DNA of 64,000 nucleotides from Fimbriiglobus sp043785105 (GTDB taxonomy: Bacteria > Planctomycetota > Planctomycetia > Gemmatales > Gemmataceae): positions 1 to 64,000 of the forward strand of contig JAYVXO010000103.1 of assembly GCA_043785105.1 (NCBI GenBank), written 5' to 3'. The notes beneath the pieces were generated by a model. The model did not search any database. It worked only from the letters and a program-made list of their open reading frames with translations, and was not told the DNA's origin. The translations under genes were made by a program, and so were the position numbers. Below, piece after piece: positions 60,749-64,000 of the stretch. Each line of letters begins with the position of its first letter. Within the stretch, counting starts at the first letter, position 1.

Positions 60749-61864
60749 TTAATTGTCGAGAGAGAACACGCCACCGTCGTCACGAGTCGCGTAGCGAGCG
60801 AGCGTGAGGAGGTCGATCGAATCGCGGAGGTAGCGGACCGAACCGTCGCCGTTCAACACGTTGACCCCGCCGGTGTGAGCGGAAACGAGAGGTGTATTTG
60901 CACCTTCGCTCTGCCATCGTGGTGAAGTCACACCGTTAACAGTACCTGGAATCCAGCCGGTCTTCTGGTTAACCCGGTAACGAATCGTGGTGTAGTGCTG
61001 GCCACGGGCGTCCGACCAGTTTTGCATTTCGCGCAAATTGCCAGTCGCGTCCTTGTCACCACCCGTGTTGCCACGGAACATCCCGTTCACCGTCACCGCC
61101 AGTTCGGTGTCACGTGATCGTCGAGGAGCTGCCGTGGGGCTGTCCTGGAAAAAGAGGAAGTCGGCGTCTTCGGAAACCATCGCGGTGTTGCTGGAGCCGT
61201 CTGAAATTCCAAGCAACGTGACCCGACTAAAGCCCGGTACAATGATGCCGCCCCAAGCGGTGACACCAAAGTCGTTGGACCAACTCGATGCATCGGTATT
61301 GCGCGTTTCCCGGAACACGCCTGCGGTATCGACGCGGTTCACCGCACCGGCGAGTGAAACATAGCTACTTCGCGTAACCTGAATGCCACCCGGTACGTTG
61401 TTTCCATTAGCCACTAATGGCGTTTTGGGGTCGGACGGGCAGCGATAGATCGGAATGACACTACCAGCGGCCAACAACACGTTGTTCTTCGCGGAGCTAT
61501 TCGTTTGATTCGAATCGTTCGTCCAACCCGAGTCGCCGGTGAAGGTCAGCCGGTTGAAAATCGCGCCTTGTTCGATGTACGGCAGGATGTAAACCAGCCA
61601 TCCCGTACCTTCGCCGTTGTTTGGCCAAGGACCGGACGAGAGCGGCTTGCCGTCGTTGCAGGCGGCCGAGGGCAGGAACCCGTTCACGTCATGGTAGCCG
61701 TGAATTGCGATTCCCATTTGCTTCAAGTTGTTTTGACACTTCGCGCGAGAGGCGGCCTCGCGGACTTTTTGCACTGCTGGTAGCAGCAGACCAATCAGGA
61801 TCGCGATAATCGCGATCACGACTAGTAGCTCGATGAGCGTAAAACCGGTACGAAACCTTTTCAT
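60749..61864 (-). CDS. DUF1559 protein with type IV pseudopilin N-terminus
   Basis: A 371-residue protein. ATG 61864 gives the usual short basic leader (KRFRTG) before FTLIELLVVIAIIAILIGLL; ATG 61894 would add ten residues. Family motifs are KCQNNLKQMGIAIHGYHD, IYRCPSDPKTPL, and the C-terminal THTGGVNVLNGDGSVRYL-like block, here read as SAHTGGVNVLNGDGSVRYL. It is larger than the copy at 39812. It lies between a TPR gene and a small lipoprotein in a five-gene minus-strand set. It is probably cleaved by a prepilin peptidase that is encoded elsewhere. Confidence 0.9.
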   Translation of the reverse strand: MKRFRTGFTLIELLVVIAIIAILIGLLLPAVQKVREAASRAKCQNNLKQMGIAIHGYHDVNGFLPSAACNDGKPLSSGPWPNNGEGTGWLVYILPYIEQGAIFNRLTFTGDSGWTNDSNQTNSSAKNNVLLAAGSVIPIYRCPSDPKTPLVANGNNVPGGIQVTRSSYVSLAGAVNRVDTAGVFRETRNTDASSWSNDFGVTAWGGIIVPGFSRVTLLGISDGSSNTAMVSEDADFLFFQDSPTAAPRRSRDTELAVTVNGMFRGNTGGDKDATGNLREMQNWSDARGQHYTTIRYRVNQKTGWIPGTVNGVTSPRWQSEGANTPLVSAHTGGVNVLNGDGSVRYLRDSIDLLTLARYATRDDGGVFSLDN

Positions 61865-61985
61865 AAATGCACCACATGAGGAGAGAAACGACATGAGGGT
61901 AAAGTGTACCCTAAACTAAGCGTAATCGAGCCACTAAAACAAGACAAGTGGAACCTCTAAAAAAAGTATAAATTCTCGGCGAAAT

Positions 61986-63353
61986 TTACCGGCGACGGTT
62001 CGCAATGTCGGGGTTAAGTTTCGCTATCGCTTCGATTGCTCGATGGTCACCGGGAAATGAGAGTTCGGCGGCACGGCTGAGTGACGATAACGCGGCGACT
62101 TTTTGACCGCTGTCGGCAAGTGCTTGTCCTAATAACAAGTGGCCTTCACTGGCTTCCGGGCGAAGTTGCACGAACCGTCGCAGTAAGCTCAGGCCCTCTT
62201 CTTGGCGACCGAGAAACCGATGCAACGCGGCCCCTTTCAGCAGAATTCCTTTGCCGAAATCCGGGTTGACCTCGAACGCTTTGTCTAACCAACTCACAGA
62301 CTCCTGGAACTCTTTCTTCGCTGCGTCGGTCCGCTTTTCCGCCCACAACTGCTCGCCGATTTGGAAGTGAATCAGCCCGAATTGATAGTTGGCCGTTAAG
62401 TTTTTAGGATCGACCTTGATTGCGAGTGATAACTGGTCGAGTGCTCCCTTCCGATCGCCCATTGTCGCGCGCACCTCGGCAAGTCCTAGGAACGGTCGAG
62501 GGTCGGTTTTGTCAAAAGTCAGCGGGCGAAGCAGGCTCTCGGCGTCAGCGGGCCGCCCAGACCTGAGGAGGCGTACCGCTTCATCCAACCGACCGCCACG
62601 GCTGTAGTCGCGTGCGGGAATCGAGTCCAAAAGTGGGTCAGGCCACGTGCCTTCCGGGGCTTCCGCAGCCCGCTTTGCCAACAACTCCGCGTAAGATTGC
62701 CGTCCCAGGTGTCGGCTAATCTCGGCCCGCATCAATAACACTTGTCTGGCCGCCAGTGGCTGATCGTCGATCTCACTGAGGTATTCGGCAGCCTGCCGGT
62801 AGTCGCCAGCCGCGATGGCGATCCGGGCCGCGACCAAGCGGTTTCGCGGGGATGCCGATGGCTCCCGTCCGATCGCCACACGCGCGTCGTCCACGCGGCC
62901 AACCGCCAGAAGTGCCTCGGCCAACCGGATCCGCACGCGATCCCGACCGTCATCGGTAGTCTTGCATTTGGCGGCTCGCTCAAACCAAACGATCGCCGCA
63001 TTCGGGTCGGTCAACGCCGTATGGGCACCGAGTAAGTAAGGCCATCGAAAGTCGAGCGGATCAAGGTCGGCGGCAATCCGTAGGCACTCATCGGCCTCGG
63101 GGTGCTGGCGATAGGCACGAAGTGTGATCCCATACTCGCCCCAATTCGCAGCCGATTTCGGGTTGCCTTCGACCGACCGGGCCGCGCCGAAAAGGTCCAT
63201 CTGAACTTCCCGTTCCGCCGTCGGTCCAAGCTGTGGTCGCGGCACCTCCGGGGCCGACGTCCGCTGAATCCGCCAACCAATGCTACTGGCCACGAGAACC
63301 GCAGCGACAAGTAACGCTATTGTCACCCGCCTATCCGACAATAGAAATCGCAT
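61986..63353 (-). CDS. Membrane-anchored TPR protein
   Basis: A 455-residue protein. ATG 63353 has AGAGGT about ten nucleotides upstream and opens an anchor helix (VTIALLVAAVLVASSIGW). The remaining open frame upstream to 63812 has no family likeness and runs antisense to the next gene, so it is rejected. TPRs fill the rest: NWGEYGITLRAYRQHPEADE, DARVAIGREPSASPRNRLVA, SLAIKVDPKNLTANYQFGLI and FLGRQEEGLSLLRRFVQLRP. It heads the minus-strand set that continues with DUF1559, lipoprotein, FG-GAP and another TPR gene. It is likely a scaffold on the outer face of the cytoplasmic membrane. Confidence 0.8.
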   Translation of the reverse strand: MRFLLSDRRVTIALLVAAVLVASSIGWRIQRTSAPEVPRPQLGPTAEREVQMDLFGAARSVEGNPKSAANWGEYGITLRAYRQHPEADECLRIAADLDPLDFRWPYLLGAHTALTDPNAAIVWFERAAKCKTTDDGRDRVRIRLAEALLAVGRVDDARVAIGREPSASPRNRLVAARIAIAAGDYRQAAEYLSEIDDQPLAARQVLLMRAEISRHLGRQSYAELLAKRAAEAPEGTWPDPLLDSIPARDYSRGGRLDEAVRLLRSGRPADAESLLRPLTFDKTDPRPFLGLAEVRATMGDRKGALDQLSLAIKVDPKNLTANYQFGLIHFQIGEQLWAEKRTDAAKKEFQESVSWLDKAFEVNPDFGKGILLKGAALHRFLGRQEEGLSLLRRFVQLRPEASEGHLLLGQALADSGQKVAALSSLSRAAELSFPGDHRAIEAIAKLNPDIANRRR

Positions 63354-63602
63354 CGGCGAGACCTCTTGGAGCGTTCGACTTAACGGAAGTTGAAAGTGAA
63401 TTGTACGACGACATCCGCACTGAGAGTCTAGGCATGATCGTATCAAAAATTTGCTGCCGTGCTGCATTTTGACGAAAACTACGACTGCTCGTCCCCACAG
63501 TTTAATGGGATGACGTGACACGCCAATTGTTGACACGGCCCACAAGATAGACAAACTGGACCCATTACATAAACTGACGAAACAATCTTGGAGAATCACA
63601 CG

Positions 63603-64000
63603 ATGAGCGCGACTGAAACGACAACAGACACCCCAGCCCCAACAGAGACCCCAGCAGTCACCCTGACGCTGGCCGAACAGGTGCGAAAAGTTCTGCATGA
63701 AGCGGCAACGCCGCTGGCGTTCAAGGACATCTCGAATCGGATCGCCAAGCTCTACCCCAAGGGCACCAAGAAAGCCCCAAAACCAGCGCCCCCGTCCGCC
63801 GCTGAGATTCAAGCCGAATTGGACCTACCCGGCGTGTCCGTTCACCCCGCACCCAAACCGGACGGGCTGCCAAAGTATTGGCACAAGCCGCCGCTCGACG
63901 AGCAAATTTTGAAGCTGTTCGAGCCAACCGACAAGAAGAAACTAGCCGACGTGATGGAGGCTTTAGATGGCACACCGGCAACGAAACTCGTGGTTGCCGC
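63603..64000 (+). CDS. Partial gene, Lys/Pro/Thr-rich protein with a winged-helix-like segment
   Basis: The frame starts at ATG 63603, with GGAG about nine nucleotides upstream, and is still open at the window edge after 132 codons. The first 20 residues are a Thr/Pro/Ala-rich tail. A segment at about 24-50 (LAEQVRKVLHEAATPLAFKD, followed by ISNRIAKLYPKG) looks like the first helices of a winged-helix DNA-binding domain. A Pro/Ala/Lys linker follows, then a second charged helical region ending in KLADVMEALDG. No signal peptide is present. It diverges from the TPR gene across about 250 nt that hold a TTGACA at 63530-63535 without a matching -10 box. Function unknown. Confidence 0.65.
   Translation, partial: MSATETTTDTPAPTETPAVTLTLAEQVRKVLHEAATPLAFKDISNRIAKLYPKGTKKAPKPAPPSAAEIQAELDLPGVSVHPAPKPDGLPKYWHKPPLDEQILKLFEPTDKKKLADVMEALDGTPATKLVVA

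Noticed and set aside
63530..63558. Promoter with TTGACA upstream of the partial gene
   Set aside because: No acceptable -10 hexamer occurs 16-18 nt downstream.
63354..63812. N-terminal extension of the minus-strand TPR gene
   Set aside because: The extension has no family likeness, contains many Cys and Trp, and is antisense to the plus-strand gene starting at 63603. The internal ATG at 63353 has a ribosome site and an anchor helix.

Overview
The window looks like part of a planctomycete chromosome, most likely from the Gemmataceae. The evidence is the gene mix: two DUF1559 pseudopilin-like proteins with a GFTLIELLVVIAIIA-type N-terminus, a TIGR02999-like ECF sigma factor next to a membrane Ser/Thr kinase with TPRs, several CRTAC1-type FG-GAP/UnbV proteins, small secreted lipoproteins, and palindromic intergenic repeats of the kind scattered through planctomycete genomes. 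The genus cannot be fixed from sequence reading alone. No tRNA, rRNA, integrase, transposase or CRISPR array was seen.

Layout. 0-1.2 kb: a palindromic repeat and a nitrilase-family hydrolase. 1.3-10 kb: a redox/secretory-looking cluster made of a large membrane protein (b-type-like membrane domain, five CxxCH haem sites, TPR domain) and two exported or anchored FG-GAP/UnbV proteins, one with TPRs. A decayed UnbV fragment, a small membrane protein and a ThuA-like protein follow. 11.9-37.2 kb: three heavy-metal-type RND efflux systems. System A (11.9-20.4 kb) has an outer-membrane factor, adaptor, pump, PepSY-like periplasmic protein, and OmpR regulator with histidine kinase. System B (20.5-26.5 kb) has an adaptor with Cys/His modules, a pump and a lipoprotein carrying the same modules. 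A PLD-family nuclease and a TolC-like gene lie on the opposite strand. System C (29.5-37.2 kb) has an adaptor, pump, outer-membrane factor and a DUF481-like beta-barrel protein.

37.3-40.7 kb: a four-gene collinear set of a MauE-DUF1573 fusion, a Cys-rich exported peptide, an anchored exported protein and a DUF1559 pseudopilin. 40.9-51.0 kb: a complete Kdp potassium-uptake locus. A short unnamed membrane ORF plus kdpF, kdpA, kdpB and an enlarged kdpC run on the plus strand. A sigma-54-type response regulator, a histidine kinase and an N-terminal-only KdpD run divergently. The intergenic region holds a consensus sigma-54 promoter and a palindromic activator-like site, which implies that Kdp here is switched by a bacterial enhancer-binding protein instead of a KdpE-type regulator.

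51.0-57 kb: a perfect 33-bp inverted repeat, a large exported protein with internal repeats, and the divergent ECF sigma factor and kinase pair. 57-63.4 kb, minus strand: TPR, DUF1559, lipoprotein, CRTAC1-like and TPR genes, the last two overlapping by 4 nt. A plus-strand gene runs off the right edge.

All family assignments come from reading the translations; no database search was run. Starts were moved from the longest ORF to internal codons wherever a ribosome binding site, signal peptide or stop/start overlap favoured that.
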